Part shown: piece by piece, positions 27,978-37,836 of the stretch
Position numbering within the stretch: position 1 is the stretch's first letter
Layout of the letters: every line of letters begins with the position of its first letter
From: Bradyrhizobium diversitatis
GTDB lineage: Bacteria > Pseudomonadota > Alphaproteobacteria > Rhizobiales > Xanthobacteraceae
Length of the DNA: 64,000 nucleotides
Assembly (NCBI RefSeq): GCF_016031635.1
Contig: NZ_JACEGD010000004.1
Location: 186,001-250,000 of the forward strand
Direction: 5' to 3'
Notes under the pieces: model-generated
Told to the model about the DNA's origin: nothing
Seen by the model: only the letters and a program-made list of their open reading frames with translations
Databases searched by the model: none
Program-made: the position numbers and the translations under genes

Positions 27978-28991
27978 ATGGCTCTCAAGGATATTCTGCC
28001 GGGAAGACTGGGCTTCGGCGCGGCGCCGCTCGGCAACATGTTTCGTGACATCCCTGAGCGGGAAGCCCTCGCGACGGTGAATGCCGCCTGGGACGACGGC
28101 ATCCGCTATTTCGACACCGCGCCCTTCTATGGCGCAGGTCTCGCCGAGATCCGCATGGGTGCAGCGCTCGCCGGCCGGCCGCGTGAGGAGTACGTGATCA
28201 GCACCAAGGTCGGGCGCCTGATCCTGGACGAGGTCGAGGATGTCAGTGCCCGCGATCTCGGCGAGAAAGGCGGCGTCTTCAAACATGGTCGTCCGAACAG
28301 GATCGTGAACGACTATTCCCGGGACGGGACGTTGCGCTCGATCGAGGACAGCCTGAAGCGGCTGGGCACTGACCATATCGATATCGCCTTTGTGCATGAC
28401 GTTGCGCAGGATTTTTACGGAGACGAGTGGCTGTCGATCTTCGAGAGTGCGCGCAAGGGCGCGTTCAGGACGCTCGACCGGCTGCGCGACGAGGGCGTGA
28501 TCAAGGCATGGGGGCTGGGTGTCAACCGGGTGGAGCCGATCGAGCTGCTGCTCGCGCTCGAAGAGCCGCGCCCCGACGGCTTCCTGCTCGCGGGCCGCTA
28601 CACGCTGCTGGACCATGCGAGGGCGCTTCAGCGGGTGATGCCGATGGTTGCGGAGCATGAGCTCGCGATCGTCGTCGGCGGACCCTACAGTTCGGGCGCG
28701 CTCGTCGGCGGTCCGAACTTCGAGTATGCGCCAGCCCCTCCGGAAATCCTCGACAAGGTGGCGCGGATCAGGGCGATCGCCGATCGCTATGGCATCAGCA
28801 TGAAGGCCGCAGGCCTGCAGTTCGCGCTGGCAAACCCGGTGGTCGCCGCCGTGATCCCCGGGGCGAGCCGGCCCGGCCGCATCGCCGAGGACCGCGCGGC
28901 CCTTGACCAATCAATACCCGGCGATTTCTGGCGCGAACTTCGATCGGCCGGTCTCGTCAATCCGGCTGCTCCGCTTCCGGACGCCGGCTGA
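27978..28991 (+). CDS. Aldo/keto reductase (pyridoxal/aldose dehydrogenase-like group)
   Basis: The protein has 337 residues and starts at 27978, with AAGGA upstream; an upstream in-frame ATG at 27888 adds 30 residues unlike the family. The catalytic tetrad is visible: D46 and Y51 (YFDTAPFYGAG), K77 (ISTKVGR) and H140 (AFVHDV). The (beta/alpha)8 barrel ends with the NADPH-binding AVIPGASRPGRI. The pattern is closest to D-threo-aldose 1-dehydrogenase, L-fucose or pyridoxal dehydrogenases. It is cytoplasmic. A VOC protein and an ABM protein follow on the same strand and may act on related compounds. Confidence 0.9.
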   Translation: MALKDILPGRLGFGAAPLGNMFRDIPEREALATVNAAWDDGIRYFDTAPFYGAGLAEIRMGAALAGRPREEYVISTKVGRLILDEVEDVSARDLGEKGGVFKHGRPNRIVNDYSRDGTLRSIEDSLKRLGTDHIDIAFVHDVAQDFYGDEWLSIFESARKGAFRTLDRLRDEGVIKAWGLGVNRVEPIELLLALEEPRPDGFLLAGRYTLLDHARALQRVMPMVAEHELAIVVGGPYSSGALVGGPNFEYAPAPPEILDKVARIRAIADRYGISMKAAGLQFALANPVVAAVIPGASRPGRIAEDRAALDQSIPGDFWRELRSAGLVNPAAPLPDAG

Positions 28992-29029
28992 CCGGCACAT
29001 GACATCACCCATAGACCGAGGAGACGAGA

Positions 29030-29875
29030 ATGACCGATGAGACGTGCAACATTGCCGAAATCGAACGCCGCAACCTGCTTCGCACGGCAGGCGCCGCGAT
29101 GATCACCGGTCTTGCGGTCGGCAGCATGCCGTCAGCCGCGTCCGCGGCGCCGGACGGCATGTCCCCAGCCGAGCGCAACGAGGCGCCGCTCGGCGCGCGG
29201 CTGCAGGGCGTCCAGCATTTCGGGTTGACGGTCCAGAACATGGAGCGGGCTTACGAGTTCTATACGGAGGTGCTCGGCGGCACCGAGGTCTTTCGTCATG
29301 GCGACTTCCAGGGCGACGGGGTGCAGAACACGCTGCTGGCCGACCAGGAGATCGAGGCGAACGCACGCGGGGTCAATCCGCGGACGATCGGCGTTCCCGA
29401 CCTGCGAAGCGGAGCACAGCGGCTCGATGTCCGCTTCATCCAGTTCGACAACATGGTGCTCGAACTGCTGCAATATCGCGAGGCCGATCAGCCCATGGGC
29501 GGCGCGAAGAGCTTTGCCGAACCGCTGGAGCACATGAGCCCGGCTTTCCCGCGCATGATGCACATCTGCTTCTACGTCCGCGACGACGTCGACTTCAACA
29601 AGTTCATCGCCGACCTCGAAGCCGAGTCCGCGCGCCGCGGCATGACACAGGTGAGAGCGAACCGCACCATCCGCGTCATGACGGAAGCGGACCGCAAGGC
29701 GGCTCCACGCAGCGCCAACACGAACCGCGTGACGGCGGAGCCTTCGAACGGTTGGGAGCTGATCTATTGCAAGGGTCCCGAGGGCGAGCAACTCGAATTC
29801 GTCAAAGCGCTCGACCCGGTCAAGAGGCGCTTCAGCGAGGCCCTGGCAAAGCGGCAGCAAAAAGTCGTGCGCTGA
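29030..29875 (+). CDS. VOC-superfamily (glyoxalase/dioxygenase fold) protein with Tat signal
   Basis: The protein has 281 residues, with GAGGAGACGAG before the ATG at 29030. Residues ~12-40 hold a twin-arginine signal (ERRNLLRTAGAAMITGLAVG, then SAASAAPDG). The VOC domain begins at about residue 60 (VQHFGLTVQNMERAYEFYTE) and has a second half with MMHICFYVRDDVDFNKF. The expected metal-binding His and Glu are present (H63, E-rich end EGEQLEFVK). Role and substrate unknown. A periplasmic VOC enzyme is uncommon. Confidence 0.85.
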   Translation: MTDETCNIAEIERRNLLRTAGAAMITGLAVGSMPSAASAAPDGMSPAERNEAPLGARLQGVQHFGLTVQNMERAYEFYTEVLGGTEVFRHGDFQGDGVQNTLLADQEIEANARGVNPRTIGVPDLRSGAQRLDVRFIQFDNMVLELLQYREADQPMGGAKSFAEPLEHMSPAFPRMMHICFYVRDDVDFNKFIADLEAESARRGMTQVRANRTIRVMTEADRKAAPRSANTNRVTAEPSNGWELIYCKGPEGEQLEFVKALDPVKRRFSEALAKRQQKVVR

Positions 29876-29956
29876 CGCCTCAAGCGTGGCGCGCGACCGG
29901 TCAGTGCCGGTGACCTGGCCGCCTCGCACTCACGATCACATCTAAAGGAGCTCATC

Positions 29957-30379
29957 ATGCAAAGTCTCGTCCGCAATTCGCTTTGCGTCCTGCTGTCCGC
30001 CGCCTCGATGGCCATGACGGCGCCGTCCGCGGTCGCCGAGGAAGCGCCGCGCGTGCGCTATCAGGAGATTCCGGATGGCGCATATTCGGTGGTGGCGCAG
30101 GTGAGGGCCAAGCCCGGGAAGGAAGACGCGTTGCGCGCCGCCACACTGCCGCTGATCGACCTGGTTCGCGGCGATCCCAAGAACCTGGTCTATTTCCTTC
30201 AGGAAGACCGCGCCAGGCCCGGTCACTTCATCTTCTACGAGGTCTTCGCCAGCCAGACCGATTTCGACGCGCACAACGCGATGCCCTATGTGAAAGACTG
30301 GTTCGCCAAGCTACCGGAACTTGCCGATGGCGGCGTCGAAGTCATGCGCATGGCGGTTCTTGGCAAACACCGAAAATAG
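29957..30379 (+). CDS. Exported antibiotic-biosynthesis-monooxygenase (ABM) domain protein
   Basis: The protein has 140 residues. A signal peptide (MQSLVRNSLCVLLSAASMA, cleavage after SAVAEEA) is followed by a single ABM alpha/beta barrel (YSVVAQVRAKPGKEDALRAA, NLVYFLQEDRARPGHFIFYE). Cytoplasmic ABM proteins bind haem or quinones; exported forms are poorly known. It lies 81 bases after the VOC gene and both are exported, suggesting a shared periplasmic pathway. Confidence 0.88.
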   Translation: MQSLVRNSLCVLLSAASMAMTAPSAVAEEAPRVRYQEIPDGAYSVVAQVRAKPGKEDALRAATLPLIDLVRGDPKNLVYFLQEDRARPGHFIFYEVFASQTDFDAHNAMPYVKDWFAKLPELADGGVEVMRMAVLGKHRK

Positions 30380-30561
30380 CGAGTTCGGTCGAGAATCCGT
30401 TCCGCGCGCCGGCACCTTCCGGCCGGCGCATGAGCGATTTTGTCGCAGCAATCCCGCGGCAGATGCCCGCGACGATCGTGCGAATTCAGAACGACTCTCT
30501 TCAACCAGTTTGCAGTGCATGATAATGGCAGACGATCTGTTCGATCGATTGGCATGGATCA

Positions 30562-33492
30562 ATGCGGGCTGCCACGGAGACACGGCAACGGGCCACACTC
30601 CGACGGGAGCTCACATACTGCTTCGGCCCATTCAGACTGGTTCCCCGCCGCCAGTTGCTCCTTCTCGACGGACGCCCGGTCAAACTGGGCGGGCGCGCAT
30701 TCGAACTCTTGCAAGTGCTGGTGCAGCGCTGCGGCGAACTCGTCAGCAAGAATGAGCTGATGGCCGCGGCCTGGCCGGGGACCTTCCTCCACGACAGCAA
30801 TCTCAAGGTCAACATGTGGAGCTTGCGGCGTTCGCTGGGAGATACCCAGATCGAACCCGTCTACATCGCGACCGTGGCGCGCCGCGGGTACAAGTTCATC
30901 GCCGAGGTGCAAATCAGCATCGGCGAGATCGAGGATGATCTGGCGTTCGCCGAACCGCTCCCGTTGTCCAATCCGCCGTTGCCGCGCGGCATCGTTGGTC
31001 GTGAAGCAGAGGTCGTCGAGATCGCCGGCCTGCTGGCCGACAACAGGCACGTGACCCTGGCTGGCGCCGGAGGAATCGGCAAGACGACGGTTGGCCTGGC
31101 GGTCGCCCAGGCACTTGCGCCACGGTGTCGCGACGGCGTCTGCTTCGTCGATCTCGCCACGATCTCCGATCCGACGCTGTTCGGCGCGGCACTGGTGACG
31201 GCGCTGGGCATCAGAGGCAATCCGGACAACAGTCTGGCTGCGGCCCTCGACTATTTGAGACCGCGGCAGATGCTGCTCATTCTCGACAATTGCGAGCATG
31301 TGCTACCCGCCGCGACGATCTTCGCGGGCCGGTTCATGGCAGACACATCGTCTTCCAGGTTGCTTGCCACGAGCCGCGAGCCGCTCGGCAACGCCACCGA
31401 GCATGTCGTCCGGCTGGGTTCGCTGGCCTCACCGAAATCCGGCTATGCCCCGACCGTCGATCAGGCCGTCAGATTTCCCGCGGTGCAGTTGTTCGTTCGC
31501 CGCGCCGCCGAATGGTCGGACTACCAGTTCGTCGATCGTGATTGCGAGGCCATCGCCTGGATCTGCCACTCACTCGGCGGCATTCCGCTTGCCATCGAGT
31601 TGGCGGCAGCCCAGATCGGCAGGTTCAATCCTCGCGAATTGGTGGCAATCCTCGACCACAATCTGGGTTTTCGCGCCCCCGCCGCCGATGGCGCGCCACC
31701 GCGCCAGGAAACCCTGATGGCGACGATCGACTGGAGCTTCAGGCTGCTGTCGCAGAGGGAAGCCAGACTGTTCGGCCTGCTGTCGGTGTTCAGCGACGCC
31801 TTCGAGGTTGAGGACGCGGTCTTCGTCGCCGAGGCGGCAGGGCTTACGCCGGTCGACGTCGTCACCGGACTCGGCAGTCTCGTCGCCAAATCGCTTTTGA
31901 GCGCGCAGGCCCAGGGTGCAAGCCTGCGCTACCGATTGCTCGACAGCACGCGGCGCTATGCCGCCGAGCGGCGACGGGCCGATCCTGCCTGCGGCCAGGC
32001 GCTGCCCCGCCATGCGCAACGCGTCCTCGCGCTGTTCGAACAATCCGAGGAGGAATGGAACTGGCGCGAGCCGGCCGATTGGACACAGCGCTACCTTGGT
32101 CGCATCGCCGATCTGCGCGCCGCTCTTTCATGGGCATTCGGCGAGGACGGCGATCCTGTCCTCGGAATCAGGCTCACGGTTGCAGCGATCACCCTGTGGT
32201 CGGAAACCTCCATCCTGTCGGAAGCGCAGGCGCGGCTGGAGGAGGCGCTCGCCCTGGCCGAGACCGTCTCGTGCGACGATCTGTTGAAGGCAAAGCTCGC
32301 CTGCGCCCTTGGAAGGAGCCTGTTCTACGCCCGCAAGATGTCGAATGAGAACGAGGTCGCCTGGCTCGATGCCATCGCCTTTGCAAGGAGCGCCGGCAAC
32401 ATCGAGTATCAGCAGCGCGCGCTGGTCGGTTTTGCCTTCTACCTGCTGCAGATTGGCCAGGTCCCGCGCGCCATAACCTATCTCGAGGAGGCCACGGAGC
32501 TAGCCGACCGCGACCGCGATTTGACGGCAACCTCCGAAGCCGACCGCGCACTGGCATGGGCCTGCGCCTTTGCCGGAGAATTGAGCAAGAGCCGCGCAGT
32601 TCTAGATCGTCTCGCGGCAACCTATTCGCTGGCCAAGGGCCGTTCACGCGAGGATGCGAACGAAGTCTACCGGTTCATCACCGTCCGCTTCAACCTGCCG
32701 TTCGTGGCGTGGATGCAGGGGCAAGCCGACTACGCTGCGAAGCTCGCCCGCGACGCCGTCGAGGCCGCGGATCGCAGTGGCCATTGGGTATCGCAGTCGA
32801 ATGCGCTCGGGCTCGCCGCGCTTCCTGTCGCGCTCGAAACCGGCAATCTGGACGCGCTCGCGAGCTTCACCGAGCGTCTGCGTCGCAACCTGGAACGTGA
32901 GCGCATCTCGCGCTGGGTTCCGGTCGAGCGCTATTTCTCCGCCTGCCTTCGCGACCTGCATGGCGATCGGCGCGCAGTGGAGGATATTCGGGCCGCGATC
33001 GAAGAATTGATCGAATGTCGCTTCCTGATGCGGATCGGCAGCTATCTCGCGGTCCTCGCCCGCGCCTATTTGCGGCAAGGGCGGATCGCGGAGGCGCGCG
33101 AGGCCATCACGCGGGCGATCGGCCATCAGGAACGTCAAGGCGAGCGCTGGTGCCGGTCGGAGCTTCAACGGGTCGACGCAGCGGTCCTTCTCCACGCCGG
33201 CGAGCCGCTGCGCGCTGAAAAGCGGCTACAACAGGCACTCGCCGAAGCACGCGCCATTGGAGCGGCAACATTCGAGTTGCGCATCGCCACCGATCTCGCC
33301 GCACACTGGATCGGGACCGGCCGCAGGATCAAGGCTGTCCGACTGCTCGCCCCGATCTATGAAAGCTTCGCCGAGGGCTTCGAGACGCCGGATCTGGTTG
33401 CTGCCTCGCGCCTGCTGCAGTGCGCGCGACCGACGGCGAGCAGCTGCGGCCACTATCGCCAGCCAAATCCAGTGCACGCCCGCGGCGCATAG
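30562..33492 (+). CDS. Winged-helix / STAND-type NTPase regulator with TPR-like repeats
   Basis: The protein has 976 residues. Residues ~15-118 are an OmpR-type winged helix (GGRAFELLQVLVQRCGEL, VNMWSLRRSLGD, YIATVARRGYKFIAEV). The P-loop GAGGIGKTT lies at 168-176, with a Walker B-like MLLILDNCEHV near 235-245, and a NB-ARC/AP-ATPase core to about 410. The C-terminal half is alpha-helical TPR-like repeats (ALALAETVSCDDLLKAK, LARAYLRQGRIAEAREAITR). It matches the AfsR/MalT/ATPase-like winged helix regulator family, which bind ATP and an inducer through the repeats. The enclosing genes upstream may be its targets. It is soluble and lacks a receiver domain. Confidence 0.88.
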   Translation: MRAATETRQRATLRRELTYCFGPFRLVPRRQLLLLDGRPVKLGGRAFELLQVLVQRCGELVSKNELMAAAWPGTFLHDSNLKVNMWSLRRSLGDTQIEPVYIATVARRGYKFIAEVQISIGEIEDDLAFAEPLPLSNPPLPRGIVGREAEVVEIAGLLADNRHVTLAGAGGIGKTTVGLAVAQALAPRCRDGVCFVDLATISDPTLFGAALVTALGIRGNPDNSLAAALDYLRPRQMLLILDNCEHVLPAATIFAGRFMADTSSSRLLATSREPLGNATEHVVRLGSLASPKSGYAPTVDQAVRFPAVQLFVRRAAEWSDYQFVDRDCEAIAWICHSLGGIPLAIELAAAQIGRFNPRELVAILDHNLGFRAPAADGAPPRQETLMATIDWSFRLLSQREARLFGLLSVFSDAFEVEDAVFVAEAAGLTPVDVVTGLGSLVAKSLLSAQAQGASLRYRLLDSTRRYAAERRRADPACGQALPRHAQRVLALFEQSEEEWNWREPADWTQRYLGRIADLRAALSWAFGEDGDPVLGIRLTVAAITLWSETSILSEAQARLEEALALAETVSCDDLLKAKLACALGRSLFYARKMSNENEVAWLDAIAFARSAGNIEYQQRALVGFAFYLLQIGQVPRAITYLEEATELADRDRDLTATSEADRALAWACAFAGELSKSRAVLDRLAATYSLAKGRSREDANEVYRFITVRFNLPFVAWMQGQADYAAKLARDAVEAADRSGHWVSQSNALGLAALPVALETGNLDALASFTERLRRNLERERISRWVPVERYFSACLRDLHGDRRAVEDIRAAIEELIECRFLMRIGSYLAVLARAYLRQGRIAEAREAITRAIGHQERQGERWCRSELQRVDAAVLLHAGEPLRAEKRLQQALAEARAIGAATFELRIATDLAAHWIGTGRRIKAVRLLAPIYESFAEGFETPDLVAASRLLQCARPTASSCGHYRQPNPVHARGA

Positions 33493-33602
33493 CTGGCCTA
33501 CCGCCGCACCAGCCGTGCGCGCTTTACGCCTCACGTAATTCCTGATCCTCTCTCTCCAATCGGCCGGGACCAACCGGCCATGCCCCCAGGGAGAGAGACG
33601 CC

Positions 33603-35237
33603 ATGAAGCTCGGGACTGCGATCGCGGAAATCATGAGGCGCGAGGGGATCGAGATCCTCTGCGGCTATCCGGTCAACCATCTGATCGAGCACGCGGCGAA
33701 AGTCGAGATCCGCCCTGTCATGGTGCGGCAGGAGCGCGTCGGCATCCACATGGCGGATGCGATCTCGCGGGTCACGTCGGGGCGCAGCATCGGCGCGTTC
33801 TGCATGCAGCACGGGCCCGGCGCGGAGAATGCGATGGGCGGCGTCGCCCAGTGCTTCGGCGAGTCCGTGCCGGTGCTGGTGCTGCCGATGGGCTATCAGC
33901 GCAGGCTTTCGCATGTCGAGCCGAACTTCAATTCCAGCGAGGCGATGAAGCCGTTTTCGAAATCGTCCGAGCCGATCATCCTGGCGGCGGAAGTCGCCAA
34001 CATCTTCCGCCGCGCCTTCACCAAGCTGAAGAACGGCCGCGGCGGGCCGGTGATCGTCGAGATCCCCTCGGACATGTGGAACGAGGAAGTGCCGGAGCCG
34101 CTCGACTACACGCCAGTGCTGCGCACCCGCTACGGCGCCGACCCCGTGCATGTGAAGGAAGCGGCCAGTCTTCTGGTCAACGCGAAGCGGCCGGTCATCT
34201 ATGCCGGCCAAGGCGTGCATTACGCGCAGGCCTGGCCGCAACTGAAACGGCTCGCCGAGCGGCTGGCGATCCCCGTCACCACCAGCCTCGGAGGCAAGTC
34301 GTCGTTTCCGGAAACGCATCCGCTCTCGCTCGGCTCCGGCGGCCTTGCGGTGCCGCGCGCGGTTCCGAAGTTCCTGAGCGAGGCCGACGTCATCTTCGGC
34401 ATCGGCTGCTCCTTCACCGAGACCAATTTCGGCATCGCGATGCCGAAGGGCAAAGCCATCATTCACTCCACGCTCGATCCCAATCATCTCAACAAGGACG
34501 TGGAAGCGAAGATCGGCCTCGTCGGCGACGCCGCCCTCGTGCTCGACGCGCTGCTGGAGGAGATCGGCAAGAGCGTCACCACGGATCGCGAAGCCTCGGC
34601 GGTCGCGGCCGAGATCGCGGCCTATCACAAGGAGTGGCTGGCGAAATGGATGCCGAAGCTGACCAGCAACGACGCACCGTTGAGCCCGTACCGCGTGTTG
34701 TGGGACCTCCAGCACACCGTCGACGTCGAGAACACCATCATCACCCACGATGCCGGCAGTCCGCGCGACCAGCTTTCTCCGTTCTGGAAAGCGGTCGCGC
34801 CCCTCACCTATCTCGGCTGGGGCAAGACGACGCAGCTCGGCTACGGCCTTGGACTGGCGATGGGCGCCAAGCTCGCAAGGCCCGACAAACTCTGCATCAA
34901 TGTCTGGGGCGATGCGGCCATCGGCTTCACGGGCATGGATTTCGAGACGGCGGTGCGCGAGCGCATCCCGATCATGTCGATCCTGCTCAACAATTTCTCG
35001 ATGGCGATCGAACTGAAGGTGATGCCGGTCTCGACCGAAAAGTATCGCTCGACCGACATTTCCGGCGACTACGCCGCGATGGCGCGCGCCTTCGGCGGCT
35101 ATGGCGAGCGGGTGACCAGGCCGGAGGACATCGTGCCCGCGATCAAGCGGGGCATCCAGAAGACAAGGGAAGGCATCCCGGTGCTGCTGGAGTTCATCAC
35201 CAGCAAGGAGACGGAGGTGTCGCGGCCAGGCACGTGA
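33603..35237 (+). CDS. Thiamine diphosphate-dependent enzyme (acetolactate synthase-like)
   Basis: The protein has 544 residues. The N-terminal pyrimidine-binding domain carries the catalytic glutamate E44 (RQERVGIHMADAISRV), and a central domain with LVNAKRPVIYAGQGVH follows. The C-terminal domain holds the ThDP/Mg motif with GDA near 436 (NVWGDAAIGFTGMD), ending in LLNN ~28 residues later. The RQER wording departs from the RHE of acetolactate synthases, and FAD-binding wording is weak, so it is one of the many 2-oxoacid decarboxylase or lyase relatives of unknown substrate. GAGAGAGACGCC precedes the ATG. It stands alone between the regulator and the kinase. Confidence 0.9.
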   Translation: MKLGTAIAEIMRREGIEILCGYPVNHLIEHAAKVEIRPVMVRQERVGIHMADAISRVTSGRSIGAFCMQHGPGAENAMGGVAQCFGESVPVLVLPMGYQRRLSHVEPNFNSSEAMKPFSKSSEPIILAAEVANIFRRAFTKLKNGRGGPVIVEIPSDMWNEEVPEPLDYTPVLRTRYGADPVHVKEAASLLVNAKRPVIYAGQGVHYAQAWPQLKRLAERLAIPVTTSLGGKSSFPETHPLSLGSGGLAVPRAVPKFLSEADVIFGIGCSFTETNFGIAMPKGKAIIHSTLDPNHLNKDVEAKIGLVGDAALVLDALLEEIGKSVTTDREASAVAAEIAAYHKEWLAKWMPKLTSNDAPLSPYRVLWDLQHTVDVENTIITHDAGSPRDQLSPFWKAVAPLTYLGWGKTTQLGYGLGLAMGAKLARPDKLCINVWGDAAIGFTGMDFETAVRERIPIMSILLNNFSMAIELKVMPVSTEKYRSTDISGDYAAMARAFGGYGERVTRPEDIVPAIKRGIQKTREGIPVLLEFITSKETEVSRPGT

Positions 35238-35336
35238 GACGGGCCGGGCTTGAACCGCAAGCGCTGGCACCGGCCGCGGAAGATGTGATAATCCGCCGAG
35301 GTGTCACGCCTGTCGTGGCATCGAGCCGGATTAGAA

Positions 35337-37832
35337 ATGACCACCCCTTCCGATGAAATCGAGGAACTCGAGCGCCGATTGCAGTCGGTCGCAGCCGAGA
35401 ACGCGCAGCTGCGCGGCGAGCTTGCGATTGCGCGGGATCGCCAGGGCGCCAGCGCCGAGATCCTGCGCACCATCGCGGCCTCGCCCTCCGACGCGCGACC
35501 GGTTTTCGCGGCGATCGCGTCCAGTTCGAAGCGCCTGCTCGGCGGCTTCTCCGCCACCGTGCTCCAGTTCATCGGCGACGAGCTGCACCTCGTGGCGTTC
35601 ACGCCGACCAGCCCGAAGGCGGACGAGGGGCTGAGGGCCGCGTTCCCGCGCAAGATCGCGGACTTCCCGACCTTTGCGCTGGTGCGCGACGGCGAGACGA
35701 TCCAGTTTCCGGACAGCGAGGCCGCCGACGTTCCGGAGCTGAACCGGGAGTTGGCGCGGCTGCGCGGCTTTCGCAGCGTACTGTTCATGCCGCTGATGAA
35801 CCGGGGCGCGCCGGTCGGCATGATCAGCGTCACGCGGGCTGTAACAGGCGCATTCGCGCCCGATCTCGTACAGCTGCTCCAGACCTTTGCCGACCAGGCG
35901 GTGATCGCGATCGAGAATGCGCGACTGTTCAACGAGACGAAGGAGACACTCGAACGCCAGACCGCCACCGCGGACATCCTGAAGGTGATGGCGGGCTCGC
36001 CGTCCGACGTGCAGCCGGTATTCGAGGCGATCGCCATCAATGCCAACCGGCTGATCGGAGGCTTCTCCACCGCGGTGCTGCGTTACATCGACGGCGCCGC
36101 CCACCTTGCGGCATTCACGCCGACCGATCCGGCCGGCGACCGCGTGCTCCAGGCCTCGTTCCCGGTGCCGTTCGCACAATTCCCGCCCTATCAGCTCGTT
36201 GCCAATGGTGCCGCCGCGCAATTGCCCGACACCGAGCTCGAGCCGGCCGCACGCGACATCGCGCGTGCGCGGGGCTATCGCAGCATGCTGTTTACCCCGC
36301 TGATGAGCGAGGGCGAAGCCATCGGCATCATCATCGCCACGCGCCGTGCGACTGGCAGCTTCGCCGAGCATCATGTGCGGCTGCTCCAGACTTTCGCCGA
36401 CCAGGCGGTGATCGCGATCAAGAATGTCAGCCTGTTCAACGCGACCAGGGAAGCGCTGGAACGTCAGACCGCGACCGCCGATATCCTCAAGGTGATCGCG
36501 GCCTCACCATCAGACGTCACGCCGGTGTTCCAGGCCATCTCCGACAGCGCCAAGGCGCTGATCGGCGGGCACTCCTCGACCGTCACCCGCGTCATCGACG
36601 GCATGCTGCATCTGGCGGCCTTCACCACCGACAATGAAGCCGGCAACGCCGATCTGCTCAGCTCCTTCCCGGCGCCGCTGTCGAGCTCGGGCATTCACAG
36701 CCGGGTAGCCCAAAGCGGACAATATGCCTTCCGCAGCGACATGCAGAGCGAACCCGGACTCACCGAGGCCATGAAGGAACTGGCGCGAACGCGAGGTTAC
36801 CGCAGCATCCTGGTGGTGCCGATGCTGCGCGACGGCGTCGCGATCGGCACCATCGCCGTCACGCGGCCGGACCCCGGTCATTTCCCTGACAAGGCGATCA
36901 ACCTGCTCAAGACCTTTGCCGATCAGGCGGTGATCGCGGTCGAGAACACGCGCCTGTTCAACGAGGTGCAGGACCGCACAAGCGAGCTCGCCAGATCGCT
37001 CGACGATCTGCGCGCCGCGCAGGACCGGCTGATTCAGACCGAGAAGCTTGCATCCCTCGGCCAGCTCACCGCGGGCATCGCGCACGAGATCAAGAACCCG
37101 CTCAACTTCGTCAACAATTTCGCCTCGCTGTCTGCCGAGCTGACCGAGGAGCTGAACGATGTGCTTGCGCCGGTATCGCTCGCCGAGGAGGTGCGCGCGG
37201 ACGTCGACGAGCTGACGGGCCTCCTGAAGGACAATCTGGCGAAGGTCGTGCAGCATGGCCGCCGCGCCGATTCAATCGTCAAGAACATGCTGCGGCATTC
37301 GCGCGAAGGCGGCGGCGAGCATGGGTTGAGCGACATCAACGCGCTGGTCGAGGAAAGCCTCAACCTCGCCTATCACGGTGCACGCGCCGAGAAGCCCGGG
37401 TTCACCGTGACGCTGGAGCGCGCGCTCGATCCCGCGGCCGGACAAGCCGAAGTGTTTCCGCAGGAGATCACCCGGGTGCTGCTGAACCTGATCTCGAACG
37501 GCTTCCATGCGGTCGCAAAGCGCAGGGCGGACGGCGCCGCCGACTACGCGCCGGTGGTGCTTGCCGCGACGCGCGACCGCGGCGACAGCGTCGAGATCCG
37601 CATCCGCGACAACGGCACCGGCATTCCGGACGATGTGAAGGAGAAGATGTTCAATCCGTTCTTCACCACCAAGCCGGCCGGCGAAGGCACCGGCCTCGGG
37701 CTGTCGATGAGCCACGACATCGTGGTGAAGCAGCACGGCGGCACGATCGACGTCGCGACGAAGCCCGGCGAGTTCACCGAATTTACGATTCTGCTACCGC
37801 GGAAGAGCGGTTTTACGGAGACAGGCGGCTAG
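35337..37832 (+). CDS. Triple-GAF sensor histidine kinase (soluble)
   Basis: The protein has 831 residues from the ATG at 35337. A short coiled coil (EIEELERRLQSVAAENAQL) precedes three GAF domains at about 30-205, 210-375 and 375-540, each introduced by a near-identical linker (ERQTATADILKVMAGSPSDV and variants). Then comes a dimerisation helix with H583 (GIAHEIKNPLNFVNNF) and the HATPase domain (NLISNGFHAV, DNGTGIPDDV, GTGLGLSMSHDIV). No transmembrane segment is seen, so it senses a cytoplasmic ligand. No response regulator gene is adjacent. The three GAF copies arose by internal duplication. Confidence 0.92.
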   Translation: MTTPSDEIEELERRLQSVAAENAQLRGELAIARDRQGASAEILRTIAASPSDARPVFAAIASSSKRLLGGFSATVLQFIGDELHLVAFTPTSPKADEGLRAAFPRKIADFPTFALVRDGETIQFPDSEAADVPELNRELARLRGFRSVLFMPLMNRGAPVGMISVTRAVTGAFAPDLVQLLQTFADQAVIAIENARLFNETKETLERQTATADILKVMAGSPSDVQPVFEAIAINANRLIGGFSTAVLRYIDGAAHLAAFTPTDPAGDRVLQASFPVPFAQFPPYQLVANGAAAQLPDTELEPAARDIARARGYRSMLFTPLMSEGEAIGIIIATRRATGSFAEHHVRLLQTFADQAVIAIKNVSLFNATREALERQTATADILKVIAASPSDVTPVFQAISDSAKALIGGHSSTVTRVIDGMLHLAAFTTDNEAGNADLLSSFPAPLSSSGIHSRVAQSGQYAFRSDMQSEPGLTEAMKELARTRGYRSILVVPMLRDGVAIGTIAVTRPDPGHFPDKAINLLKTFADQAVIAVENTRLFNEVQDRTSELARSLDDLRAAQDRLIQTEKLASLGQLTAGIAHEIKNPLNFVNNFASLSAELTEELNDVLAPVSLAEEVRADVDELTGLLKDNLAKVVQHGRRADSIVKNMLRHSREGGGEHGLSDINALVEESLNLAYHGARAEKPGFTVTLERALDPAAGQAEVFPQEITRVLLNLISNGFHAVAKRRADGAADYAPVVLAATRDRGDSVEIRIRDNGTGIPDDVKEKMFNPFFTTKPAGEGTGLGLSMSHDIVVKQHGGTIDVATKPGEFTEFTILLPRKSGFTETGG

Positions 37833-37836
37833 GCCA

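Noticed and set aside
27807..28910. Minus-strand frame of 367 residues over the aldo/keto reductase
   Set aside because: Antisense to a reductase with a complete catalytic tetrad; no family features of its own.
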